A program made the translations under genes and the position numbers. A DNA stretch of 7,676 nucleotides from an uncultured Porticoccus sp. (GTDB lineage Bacteria; Pseudomonadota; Gammaproteobacteria; Pseudomonadales; Porticoccaceae), in NCBI GenBank assembly GCA_950063125.1, contig CATLZI010000099.1, positions 1-7,676 of the forward strand, given 5' to 3'. Below, piece by piece: positions 1 through 6,460 of this stretch. Positions within the stretch are counted from its first letter, which is position 1. Each line of letters starts with the position of its first letter. Under the pieces are notes generated by a model. The model saw only the letters and a list, made by a program, of their open reading frames with translations. It searched no databases and had not been told where the DNA came from.

Positions 1-1748
1 GGCGGTTCCTGATCCTGGCAGGCAGCCTGGGTGTTGTCCTGGCCGGTATTGCCCTGGCCCTGGCCAGCCGCCATTACGCTGCCGGGCAGACGGCGGCTGT
101 CGCATTGTTAAAAAGCTGGGGTGTGTCCGCCCGACGTGTGCGATCACTTTACTGGCAGCAAACCTTCTGGTTGGCGCTGGCGGGCTCGCTGTTGGGGCTG
201 GCGATAGGCTGGCTGGTTCACGAATCACTGGTCTTTCTGGTGCGCGAATTGCTGCCGGTCAATCTGCCCCAGGCTGGTTGGCGACCCTGGCTGGTGGGTT
301 TGGCCACAGGCATGCTTTGTCTGGTGGGTTTTGCCCTGCCGGCTCTCTGGCACCTGCCGTCCCTGTCACCGCTGGCGGTGTTGCGACGGGATGTTCCCGT
401 TCACCCGGTAAGCGCGATAAAACGACTGATGATTGGTCTGCTGGTCATCCTGCTGATGTTGCTCTGGTACAGCCAGAGTGTAGCTCTGACGCTGGCGATT
501 CTGGCGGGATTGGCAGTGACGGCGCTGGCGGTGATGGGCCCCGGCTGGCTGTTGTTGAGTCTGGCCCGGCGACTGGGTAACCGGGCCGGCAGCGTATGGC
601 GGCTGGCCCTGGCCAATCTGTGGCGTCGGCGTGGACAAACATTGGTGTTGTTGACCGGCTTTGCCGCTGCCATGGCGATTCTGATGACGCTGGTGATGGT
701 GCGTACCACCCTCATGGAGCAGTGGCGCTGGCAACTGGCCGAAGATGCACCCAATCATTTTCTGGTCAATGTGGCTCCCCACGAACTGGATGGCGTAGAG
801 CGCCTGTTGGCAGATAACCAGCTCAGTTCGGTGGGCTGGTATGCCATGGTTCGCGGGCGGATAACGCTGATCGATGGTCAGCCGCCCTCCGACGAGCTGG
901 TGGAACAGAATAATGCCTTGCGCCGCGAACTGAATCTGAGTTGGAGCGATCAGTTGCCCGAGGGCAACAGGGTGGAAGAAGGGCAGTGGTGGGAAGGGCT
1001 GACCAACTTCGCTGAACGGCATGGCGAGAATGTGGCACCGGTATCGATTGAAGAGGATCTGGCCAGTGAAATCGGGGTGACACTGGGCAGCCGTCTAACC
1101 TTCAGTGTGGGCGGGCTTACCTTCGATGGAGTGATTACCAGTATCCGCAGCCTCAACTGGGACACCATGACCCCCAATTTTTACGTGCTGTTTCCCGATG
1201 GGTATCTGGAGAAGTATCCGCGAATTTTCATGACCAGCCTGTACCTGCCGCCGGAACAGAAACCGTTCGTCAATACACTGCTCAGTCAATATCCCACAGT
1301 ACTGGTGATTGAACTGGATATGGTGATTGAACGGATTCGCTCCATGGTGACCCAGGTGACCCATGGGCTGGAGTTGATGACGCTGCTGATTCTTGGCTGT
1401 GGAGTGCTCGTCATGCTGGCCGCAGTGAAACTGTCGATGGCCGAACGGCTGCAGGAAAGCGCCATTCTGCGAACACTGGGCAGCACGGCCCGTCGCATAT
1501 TGACAGTACAGTCGGTGGAGTTCGGTGCACTGGGTGCTTTGTCCGGGTTGCTGGCTGCTGTCGGTGCAGAGCTGGCATTGTTCCTGTTGCAGCGGCGTAT
1601 GTTCGAGGCGCCCTTCGGGCTCCATGTCGAACTGTGGCTGTGGGGCCCCCTGATAGGAGCCCTGCTGATTGGTGTGCTCGGTGTGCTCTATACGCGCAAG
1701 GCAGTGAGCCGGCCGCCGTTGCAGGTACTGGGTAATCTCGATATCTGA
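1..1748 (+). CDS. FtsX/YbbP-family ABC transporter permease, C-terminal part (5' end outside window)
   Basis: This is the membrane subunit of a large MacB/FtsX-superfamily ABC transporter, most like E. coli YbbP, which pairs with a YbbA-type ATPase in the inner membrane. The reading frame is open from base 3 to the TGA at 1746-1748 (581 residues visible). The TTG at 105 is internal, because the upstream codons encode a further hydrophobic helix. Two FtsX domains are visible. The first has helices near visible residues 3-23, 49-76 and 94-115, followed by a pair of helices near 142-188. The second has a helix near 213-238, a periplasmic domain of about 220 residues, and three helices near 457-475, 510-535 and 548-564. 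The segment RLQESAILRTLGST is the usual cytoplasmic signature of FtsX permeases, and WDTMTPNFYVLFP matches a stretch I recall as conserved in YbbP-like proteins. YbbP relatives are about 800 residues long, so roughly 220-250 N-terminal residues are missing. The substrate is unknown; lipids or lipoproteins are possible by family analogy. No ATPase gene is in view. Confidence 0.9.
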   Translation, partial: RFLILAGSLGVVLAGIALALASRHYAAGQTAAVALLKSWGVSARRVRSLYWQQTFWLALAGSLLGLAIGWLVHESLVFLVRELLPVNLPQAGWRPWLVGLATGMLCLVGFALPALWHLPSLSPLAVLRRDVPVHPVSAIKRLMIGLLVILLMLLWYSQSVALTLAILAGLAVTALAVMGPGWLLLSLARRLGNRAGSVWRLALANLWRRRGQTLVLLTGFAAAMAILMTLVMVRTTLMEQWRWQLAEDAPNHFLVNVAPHELDGVERLLADNQLSSVGWYAMVRGRITLIDGQPPSDELVEQNNALRRELNLSWSDQLPEGNRVEEGQWWEGLTNFAERHGENVAPVSIEEDLASEIGVTLGSRLTFSVGGLTFDGVITSIRSLNWDTMTPNFYVLFPDGYLEKYPRIFMTSLYLPPEQKPFVNTLLSQYPTVLVIELDMVIERIRSMVTQVTHGLELMTLLILGCGVLVMLAAVKLSMAERLQESAILRTLGSTARRILTVQSVEFGALGALSGLLAAVGAELALFLLQRRMFEAPFGLHVELWLWGPLIGALLIGVLGVLYTRKAVSRPPLQVLGNLDI

Positions 1749-1753
1749 AGCCG

Positions 1754-2134
1754 TTAAAACAGCATTTTGGCACCGAGGTAGCTTTCATGCTCTCCTGCCT
1801 GTGTCGCCTGCTGTCTGTGCAGTGACGGGTCTTCCCCGTACTGGATGAACAGCACAGGCAGGGGTTCCCTCTCGTCGCTGGGGGTAGCCCAAAGGGATGC
1901 GACTTCCCACAGGATTGACCATTGCACGGCGAAGAATAAATCCTCTGCAATAGCTCTATGATCGGGCGCATGATGGTTGCCTTCATCACGGCTTAGCTGG
2001 ATTTTCCAGTTGTCATGCACTTCGCGCTGGATAGGTGGCAGTGCACCAATGTGCTGCCAGCCGTGAGTGTCCGACAATGCGGGCAATGCGATAAATCCGG
2101 TTAGTACAACAAGTGTCAGAGTCGGGAGTTTCAA
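1754..2134 (-). CDS. small predicted secreted protein of unknown function
   Basis: I do not recognise this protein. From a TTG start at 2134-2132 it has 126 residues. The N-terminus (MKLPTLTLVVLTGFIALPALS) looks like a Sec signal peptide, with a lysine, a hydrophobic core and a likely cleavage after ALS, leaving a mature chain of about 105 residues. I prefer TTG to the ATG at 2164 because a GGAGG lies six bases upstream of TTG, the signal peptide then has normal proportions, and a candidate promoter would start transcription downstream of the ATG. The ATG start would add ten residues (MPITIKWRRS), which still gives a possible signal peptide. The mature part has a histidine-rich stretch NHHAPDH, a hydrophobic segment LFFAVQWSILWEVASLW and a C-terminus YLGAKMLF. 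The terminal Phe with alternating hydrophobic residues faintly recalls an outer-membrane beta-signal. The gene is convergent with the permease, with five bases between the stop codons. It could be a lineage-specific gene; a spurious ORF is less likely given the signal peptide and ribosome-binding site. Confidence 0.6.
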   Translation of the reverse strand: MKLPTLTLVVLTGFIALPALSDTHGWQHIGALPPIQREVHDNWKIQLSRDEGNHHAPDHRAIAEDLFFAVQWSILWEVASLWATPSDEREPLPVLFIQYGEDPSLHRQQATQAGEHESYLGAKMLF

Positions 2135-2140
2135 GGAGCG

Positions 2141-2145
2141 CCTCC
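2141..2145 (-). promoter_or_regulatory. Shine-Dalgarno site that favours the TTG start of the small secreted protein
   Basis: On the minus strand GGAGG is followed by six bases and then TTG at 2134-2132, which is ideal spacing. The site lies inside the self-complementary stretch GGAGGCGCTCC (2145-2135), so the ribosome-binding site could fold into a short hairpin directly before the start codon. The alternative ATG at 2164 has no purine-rich site at a suitable distance. Confidence 0.55.
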
Positions 2146-2165
2146 ATTTTATTGTTATGGGCATT

Positions 2166-2193
2166 TTTATAAGTAACCTATTGATATAAGCAA
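2166..2193 (-). promoter_or_regulatory. putative promoter of the small secreted protein gene
   Basis: On the minus strand TTGCTT (2193-2188) is followed by a 16-base spacer and TATAAA (2171-2166), a fair sigma70-type match at -10 and a weak one at -35. Transcription would begin near 2159. This leaves a leader of about 25 bases before the TTG start and would exclude the ATG at 2164. It was found by eye only, and the region is AT-rich enough for chance matches. Confidence 0.3.
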
Positions 2194-2319
2194 CCCCGGA
2201 GAGTTGCCTGCCGCCATCCAGTCAGTAACAAAATTGTCATCATGGGAGTTTTGTACGCAGGCAAGTCGATTATGGATCGCCTCTGTTATGCAGCCAGATA
2301 AGGCAAACGGACGCATCTC

Positions 2320-2348
2320 TGGAGAACAGGGCAGGAATCCGTTAGAAT
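2320..2348 (+). promoter_or_regulatory. putative sigma70-type promoter of prfB-lysS
   Basis: TGGAGA (2320-2325, four of six matches to TTGACA) and TAGAAT (2343-2348, five of six matches to TATAAT) are separated by 17 bases. The -10 is followed by the GC-rich discriminator CCGGCCTC, a pattern common at promoters of translation genes under growth-rate or stringent control; that regulation is inference. The start would fall near 2355 and give a leader of about 30 bases. A direct repeat GAATCCG overlaps the -10 element. Confidence 0.45.
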
Positions 2349-2386
2349 CCGGCCTCGTTTTTTTCTCACACTCTTGGCCATTATTC

Positions 2387-3482
2387 ATGGAAATCAGTCC
2401 ACTTCGTCACGCCCTCGAGGATCTTCAGGTACGCACAGACGTGCTTAGGGGGTATCTTTGACTTTGCCAACAAGAAAGATCGCCTGACCGAGGTCGAGCT
2501 GGAGCTTGGCGCTGCCGATGTATGGAATGATCCCGAACGGGCCCAACAACTGGGGCGCGAGCGCTCGTCACTGGAAATTATTGTGACAACCATCGAAGCA
2601 CTGGACAGCGGAATTGCCGATGCCAAAGACCTGCTCGATATGGCGGTGGAAGAGGACGATGCCGGCGCTGTAGCGGATATTGAATCCGAAGTGGCGCAGC
2701 TCACCGCGCAACTGGAAAAACTGGAATTTCGCCGGATGTTTTCGGGTGAAATGGACCCCAATAATGCCTTTCTGGATATTCAGGCCGGTTCCGGCGGAAC
2801 CGAAGCCCAGGATTGGGCGGAAATGCTGTTGCGTATGTATTTGCGCTGGGGCGATGAAAAGGGCTTTAAAACCACCCTCGAAGAGTGTTCTGCCGGGGAC
2901 GTGGCCGGTATCAAGAGTGCAACGATTCTTTTTGAAGGTGAATATGCTTTCGGTTGGCTTCGCACCGAGACCGGCGTGCATAGGTTGGTGCGAAAGTCAC
3001 CGTTTGATTCCGGCAATCGCCGCCATACCTCGTTCAGCTCGGTGTTTGTTTCTCCAGAAATCGACGACGATGTGGAAATTGATATCAATCCTGCCGACGT
3101 CCGTACGGATACCTATCGGGCCAGCGGAGCCGGTGGTCAGCACATCAACAAGACCGATTCGGCGGTGCGCCTGACCCATGAACCAACCGGTGTAGTGGTG
3201 TCCTGTCAAAGCGAGCGATCCCAGCACCAGAACCGGGACAAGTGCTGGAAAATGTTGCGTGCCAGGTTGTATGAGCGGGAAATGCTGAAACGCAGCGAAG
3301 CCGCTCAGGCCCTGGAGGACAGCAAGTCGGATATCGGCTGGGGCAGCCAGATTCGCTCCTATGTTCTCGATGACCAGCGCATCAAGGATTTGCGCACTAA
3401 CGTCCAGACCAGTAATTGCCAGGCCGTGCTGGATGGTGACCTGGATCGCTTCATTGAAGCCTCACTCAAAGCCGGTCTGTGA
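2387..3482 (+). CDS. prfB: peptide chain release factor 2 (RF2), made by +1 programmed frameshift
   Basis: RF2 recognises UGA and UAA in the ribosomal A site and triggers hydrolysis of peptidyl-tRNA. The gene is in two frames. The first runs from ATG 2387 for 24 codons ([20 protein letters not shown], then RGYL) to an in-frame TGA at 2459-2461. After skipping one base, the second continues with GAC (Asp25) at 2460 to the TGA at 3480-3482. The joined product is 364 residues, against 365 in E. coli. The stop-codon recognition motif SPF is at residues 204-206, within [15 protein letters not shown]. The catalytic GGQ motif is at 249-251, within [10 protein letters not shown]; its Gln is the residue that PrmC methylates in the family. 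The residue matching E. coli position 246 is Ala, not the Thr of strain K-12. No strong Shine-Dalgarno sequence precedes the ATG. lysS follows after 45 bases, the order also seen in E. coli, so the two are probably cotranscribed. The identification is essentially certain. Confidence 0.97.
2447..2462 (+). promoter_or_regulatory. prfB: prfB programmed +1 frameshift site (internal SD, CTT slippery codon, TGA, C)
   Basis: The stimulator AGGGGG (2447-2452) is an internal Shine-Dalgarno-like sequence. It is followed by TAT and then CTT TGA C (2456-2462). The three-base spacing, the CTT slippery codon, the weak UGA stop and the following C are the known RF2 autoregulation cassette. When RF2 is scarce the stop is decoded slowly, and the peptidyl-tRNA slips one base to UUU so that GAC is read next. 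When RF2 is plentiful, a 24-residue peptide is released instead. As far as I recall, the 16 bases are identical to those of E. coli. The frames on each side are open only if this shift occurs. Confidence 0.97.
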
Positions 3483-3527
3483 TAACCGCACCTGTCCCGG
3501 TCCGGCCCAACCCATGTGGTAGATTTC

Positions 3528-5054
3528 ATGACTGATACACCAAAAAACACCACCGACCAAGCAGAAGAAAACAGGTTGATCACCGAGCGTCGCGCCAAGC
3601 TGGCCACTATTCGATCCGAGGCCGAGACTGCCGGTGGCAATCCGTTTCCCAATGATTTTCGTCCCGCAAATCAGGCGGCGTCGTTACAGGCCGACTATGG
3701 TGAAGAGTCCAAGGAAGCCCTAGAGTCCCGCCATTACCAGGTCAGTGTGGCCGGGCGCGTCATCCGCAATCGCGGTGCCTTTATGGTGCTGCAGGATGCC
3801 TCGGGGACCATTCAGCTTTACGTCACCAAGGAGGCACGCAGTTTTGCCAAGCGTCTTGATCTGGGCGATATCGTCGGAGTCGCCGGTGCACTGCACAAGT
3901 CGGGCAAGGGCGATCTTTACGTCAATATGGAGCAATTCCAGTTGCTGACGAAGGCGTTACGGCCGCTGCCTGACAAGTACCATGGTCTCGCCGACCAGGA
4001 GCTGCGCTATCGCCAGCGCTATGTGGATCTGATCGTCAACCCGGAGATTCGCGAACTGTTCCGCATCCGCTCGAGTGTGATTGATTTTATTCGTCGCTAT
4101 CTCAACAACCGGGCGTTTATGGAGGTGGAAACCCCCATGCTGCAGGTGATTCCCGGCGGTGCTACGGCTAAGCCGTTTGTCACACACCACAATGCGCTCG
4201 ACATCGATATGTATCTACGGGTCGCCCCCGAATTATATCTTAAGCGGCTGGTGGTCGGCGGTTTTGAGCGGGTTTATGAGATCAATCGCAACTTCCGTAA
4301 CGAGGGGCTCTCGACCCGTCACAACCCCGAATTCACGATGCTGGAATTCTATCAAGCCTATGCGGATTATCACGATCTCATGGATCTGACCGAAGATATG
4401 CTGCGCAGTCTGGCTGTCGAGGTGCTCGGTAGTACCGAAGTTGTCAGTACGGTTAAAAACGCCGAGGGCGAGGTGTTGCAGGAAACCCGTTACGACTTTG
4501 CCAGGCCTTTCCGTCGCCTGTCGGTGTTCGATGCCATTCTCCACTTCAATCCGGATGTCAGTGCAGCGGCACTCTCCGACCCGGAAGGCGCCAGGGAACT
4601 CGCTGAGCATCTCGATATTCCCCTCAAGGACAATTGGGGGCTGGGCAAGGTGCAGATTGAGATTTTCGAGAAGACTGTCGAACATCGTCTCGATCAGCCG
4701 ACCTTTATCACCGAGTATCCCACTGAGGTGTCGCCACTCGCCCGTCGCAGTGACCGGAACCCCTTTGTCACCGAGCGTTTTGAGTTTTTCGTCGGAGGTC
4801 GTGAGATCGCCAACGGCTTTTCCGAGCTGAACGATGCAGAGGACCAGGCGGCGCGTTTTCGTGCCCAAGTGGCAGAAAAAGAGGCTGGGGATGACGAGGC
4901 AATGCATTATGATGCGGATTATATTCGTGCACTTGAGTACGGCCTGCCGCCCACTGCCGGTGAGGGGATAGGTATCGATCGTCTGGTGATGCTGCTCACG
5001 GACTCGCCATCTATCAGGGATGTGTTACTGTTCCCACATATGCGCCCTGAGTAG
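3528..5054 (+). CDS. lysS: lysyl-tRNA synthetase, class II
   Basis: This cytoplasmic enzyme activates lysine with ATP and attaches it to tRNA-Lys. From ATG 3528 it has 508 residues, close to the usual ~505. An N-terminal helical segment ([13 protein letters not shown], then NPFPNDFR) leads into an OB-fold anticodon-binding domain (about 66-146, with [20 protein letters not shown]). A class II catalytic domain follows. Motif 1 is near 181-206 ([20 protein letters not shown], then MEVETP). Motif 2 is at 256-269 ([14 protein letters not shown]). Motif 3 is at 478-489 ([12 protein letters not shown]), and the chain ends LLFPHMRPE. All key elements are intact. The frame also allows GTG 3516, which would add four residues (MVDF). 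Neither start has a clear Shine-Dalgarno sequence; ATG is chosen because MTDTPKN resembles the short polar N-termini of homologues. It lies 45 bases after prfB with no terminator between, so cotranscription is likely. Confidence 0.97.
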   Translation: MTDTPKNTTDQAEENRLITERRAKLATIRSEAETAGGNPFPNDFRPANQAASLQADYGEESKEALESRHYQVSVAGRVIRNRGAFMVLQDASGTIQLYVTKEARSFAKRLDLGDIVGVAGALHKSGKGDLYVNMEQFQLLTKALRPLPDKYHGLADQELRYRQRYVDLIVNPEIRELFRIRSSVIDFIRRYLNNRAFMEVETPMLQVIPGGATAKPFVTHHNALDIDMYLRVAPELYLKRLVVGGFERVYEINRNFRNEGLSTRHNPEFTMLEFYQAYADYHDLMDLTEDMLRSLAVEVLGSTEVVSTVKNAEGEVLQETRYDFARPFRRLSVFDAILHFNPDVSAAALSDPEGARELAEHLDIPLKDNWGLGKVQIEIFEKTVEHRLDQPTFITEYPTEVSPLARRSDRNPFVTERFEFFVGGREIANGFSELNDAEDQAARFRAQVAEKEAGDDEAMHYDADYIRALEYGLPPTAGEGIGIDRLVMLLTDSPSIRDVLLFPHMRPE

Positions 5055-5130
5055 TTTTCGGGTTCCTTGCGTTGCCCTTGCCAGTGTACGACCCCCACGA
5101 GACGTTGCCAGCGGGGCTGAGGGTGAATGA

Positions 5131-5169
5131 CACTTTGAATAAACCGCTATCTATCAATAGTCGGAAGTG
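5131..5169. repeat. imperfect inverted repeat upstream of the diguanylate cyclase gene
   Basis: The inner arms CCGCTAT (5144-5150) and ATAGTCGG (5157-5164) pair over seven positions around the loop CTATCA with one bulged T. Beyond them, CACTT (5131-5135) can pair with AAGTG (5165-5169), leaving an eight-base asymmetric bulge. There is no T tract, so a terminator is unlikely. It may be an operator or leader structure, or chance. Confidence 0.3.
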
Positions 5170-5225
5170 TCTCGAGTACGATCAATAATACCGTGACATC
5201 CGTTTTTCAAAATGGGTGTATGTTC

Positions 5226-5233
5226 AAGGAGAG
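5226..5233 (+). promoter_or_regulatory. Shine-Dalgarno site that sets the start of the diguanylate cyclase
   Basis: AAGGAGAG ends nine bases before ATG 5243. The frame is also open to a GTG at 5216, but that codon lies upstream of this site. The site therefore supports ATG 5243 (MAGKSGYREK) over the longer version. Confidence 0.6.
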
Positions 5234-5242
5234 CAACGGGTC

Positions 5243-6436
5243 ATGGCGGGGAAGTCAGGCTATCGAGAAAAGCTGGACTGGTGCGATAAAATTAATCGCG
5301 CCCCGCAGCGTGCTGCGGCCCTTGCAGAGGCGCAGTGGCAGTCAGTGATCATCGGTATTCTGATGCTGACCGGCGGGCTGGTGATGACGGCCCTGTCGCT
5401 CTGGGATATCTATGCGGACCTGGGTCCGGTATGGACAAATCTGGTTACCCTGGCAGCCGGATTGATCATCACCTTCTTCTATATTCTGTTGCTCAACAAG
5501 GGCGGCACCAGTGCTCGACTGACCGTCGTCATACTCCGGTTGACTCTGATTATCATGGTCTTTTTACATTTCTTCTGGTTGTTGGTCGAAGATGTGGAAT
5601 GGTCCGGACTGCTTTGGTGCCTGGTGATGTTGCCGCTGTTTTTTCATCTGCTTGGCTACCAGCGGGGTTTAATTCTGGTATTGCTGCTAATCAGTGGCAC
5701 CACATGGCTGCTGTTCTGGCCATCCGCTTTCTATTCATCTCCCTACTCGACAGAGATTCTGTTTCGGTTCTGGGCTGCGTACCTGATCTTGGCCTGGATT
5801 TCCTTTTCAGTGGAGTATATCCGTCACCAGACCCGACAACGATTGCAGGCCACCTGGCGTGAGCTTGATATACAAGCCTGTACAGATGAGTTGACCGGCC
5901 TGGCCAATCGACGCGGTTTGCGGGAGTATCTGGGCAAGCAGGAGCAACGCAGTACCCAGGGAGAGGGTAGTTATGCCGTGATTCTTGGCGATATGGACGA
6001 CTTCAAGCAGATTAATGACCGCTATGGCCATGATGTTGGGGATCGGGTGTTGTCGACTGTAGGTAAACTTATCAGCAGTTTGGTCCGGGAAGATGATCTC
6101 GCCGCTCGCTGGGGGGGTGAGGAGTTTTTGTTATTGCTCGCAGATACCGATGCTGAGGGTGCGAAAGTGCTGGCTGAGAAAGTTAGAGACTGTGTGGCCA
6201 CCAGTAAAATTCTGGTGGATGGCGAGTCGATTGACCTGAGCATGAGCTTAGGGGTTGCTGCCCAGCAACAGGATGCTCCTTTATCGGCTTCGCTGAAATC
6301 TGCCGATGTTGCCATGTATGAGGCCAAGCGTCGGGGTAAAAACAGTGTGGTCATGACGAACCAGTTGCCATCGAGCATGGGAAATGGAACCCGTCAGGAT
6401 TCACCGGTGGCGGTCACTGATCCGGTGAATACCTGA
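5243..6436 (+). CDS. membrane-bound diguanylate cyclase (six-TM sensor plus GGEEF domain)
   Basis: The enzyme is predicted to make cyclic di-GMP from two GTP at the inner membrane, promoting a surface-attached over a motile state by family analogy. From ATG 5243 it has 397 residues. After a short charged cytoplasmic N-terminus there are six hydrophobic segments near 33-54, 63-84, 93-115, 121-139, 142-160 and 172-193, with only short loops. A linker helix (RHQTRQRLQATWRELDIQ) leads to the GGDEF domain, which starts with DELTGLANRRG at 215. The metal- and substrate-binding region GDMDDFKQIND (249-259) and the active-site loop GGEEF (291-295) are intact, so activity is likely. RxxD at 282-285, five residues before GGEEF, is a canonical product-inhibition site. 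The last ~25 residues are polar and probably disordered. The membrane region resembles MASE-type sensors in layout, but I cannot assign it to a named family. The signal sensed is unknown. Confidence 0.9.
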   Translation: MAGKSGYREKLDWCDKINRAPQRAAALAEAQWQSVIIGILMLTGGLVMTALSLWDIYADLGPVWTNLVTLAAGLIITFFYILLLNKGGTSARLTVVILRLTLIIMVFLHFFWLLVEDVEWSGLLWCLVMLPLFFHLLGYQRGLILVLLLISGTTWLLFWPSAFYSSPYSTEILFRFWAAYLILAWISFSVEYIRHQTRQRLQATWRELDIQACTDELTGLANRRGLREYLGKQEQRSTQGEGSYAVILGDMDDFKQINDRYGHDVGDRVLSTVGKLISSLVREDDLAARWGGEEFLLLLADTDAEGAKVLAEKVRDCVATSKILVDGESIDLSMSLGVAAQQQDAPLSASLKSADVAMYEAKRRGKNSVVMTNQLPSSMGNGTRQDSPVAVTDPVNT

Positions 6437-6460
6437 GACGGCAGTAGAAGGTAGGGGGCT

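Larger units (their letters stand above)
5055..5242. other. intergenic region between lysS and the diguanylate cyclase gene
   Basis: These 188 bases hold no credible reading frame. I see no convincing rho-independent terminator after lysS, because no GC-rich stem is followed by a T run. No good sigma70 promoter stands out either. The second half (about 5130-5220) is more AT-rich than its surroundings and contains an imperfect inverted repeat at 5131-5169. The cyclase gene could therefore be read from a promoter I cannot recognise here, or by read-through from lysS. Confidence 0.5.

Noticed and set aside
366..1022. Long minus-strand open frame (218 codons) opposite the permease
   Set aside because: It is Gln/His/Pro-rich in the manner of antisense translations of GC-rich genes and has no recognisable motif. 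The plus-strand permease fully explains the region.
1750..1771. Possible bidirectional terminator: GCC, AAAA, TTTT and GGC arms between the convergent genes
   Set aside because: Three bases are unpaired on one side only, the stem is weak and AT-rich, and no T tract follows on the plus strand.
1411..1989. Minus-strand frame of 192 codons across the end of the permease and the small secreted gene
   Set aside because: It overlaps both better-supported genes, is rich in Arg, Pro and Ala of low complexity, and has no signal peptide or known motif.
2352..2367. T-rich run before prfB as a terminator
   Set aside because: No stable GC-rich stem precedes the T run, and no plus-strand gene upstream needs ending here. 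It fits the leader after the candidate prfB promoter.
2583..3482. RF2 as a separate 299-residue protein starting at GTG 2583
   Set aside because: The same frame continues upstream to the slippery site at 2456-2462 with RF2-like sequence, so GTG 2583 is internal to prfB.
3513..3521. Two-codon mini-ORF ATG TGG TAG just before the lysS start
   Set aside because: It has no ribosome-binding site and is too short to separate from chance; I have no evidence of regulation.
4233..4907. Minus-strand open frame of 224 codons inside lysS
   Set aside because: It lies entirely opposite a highly conserved synthetase with intact class II motifs. It is a shadow frame.
5092..5135. Nested AGTGT, CCCC, GGGG and ACACT arms after lysS as a terminator
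   Set aside because: The arms are widely separated with unequal spacing and there is no T run, so a terminator hairpin is not supported.
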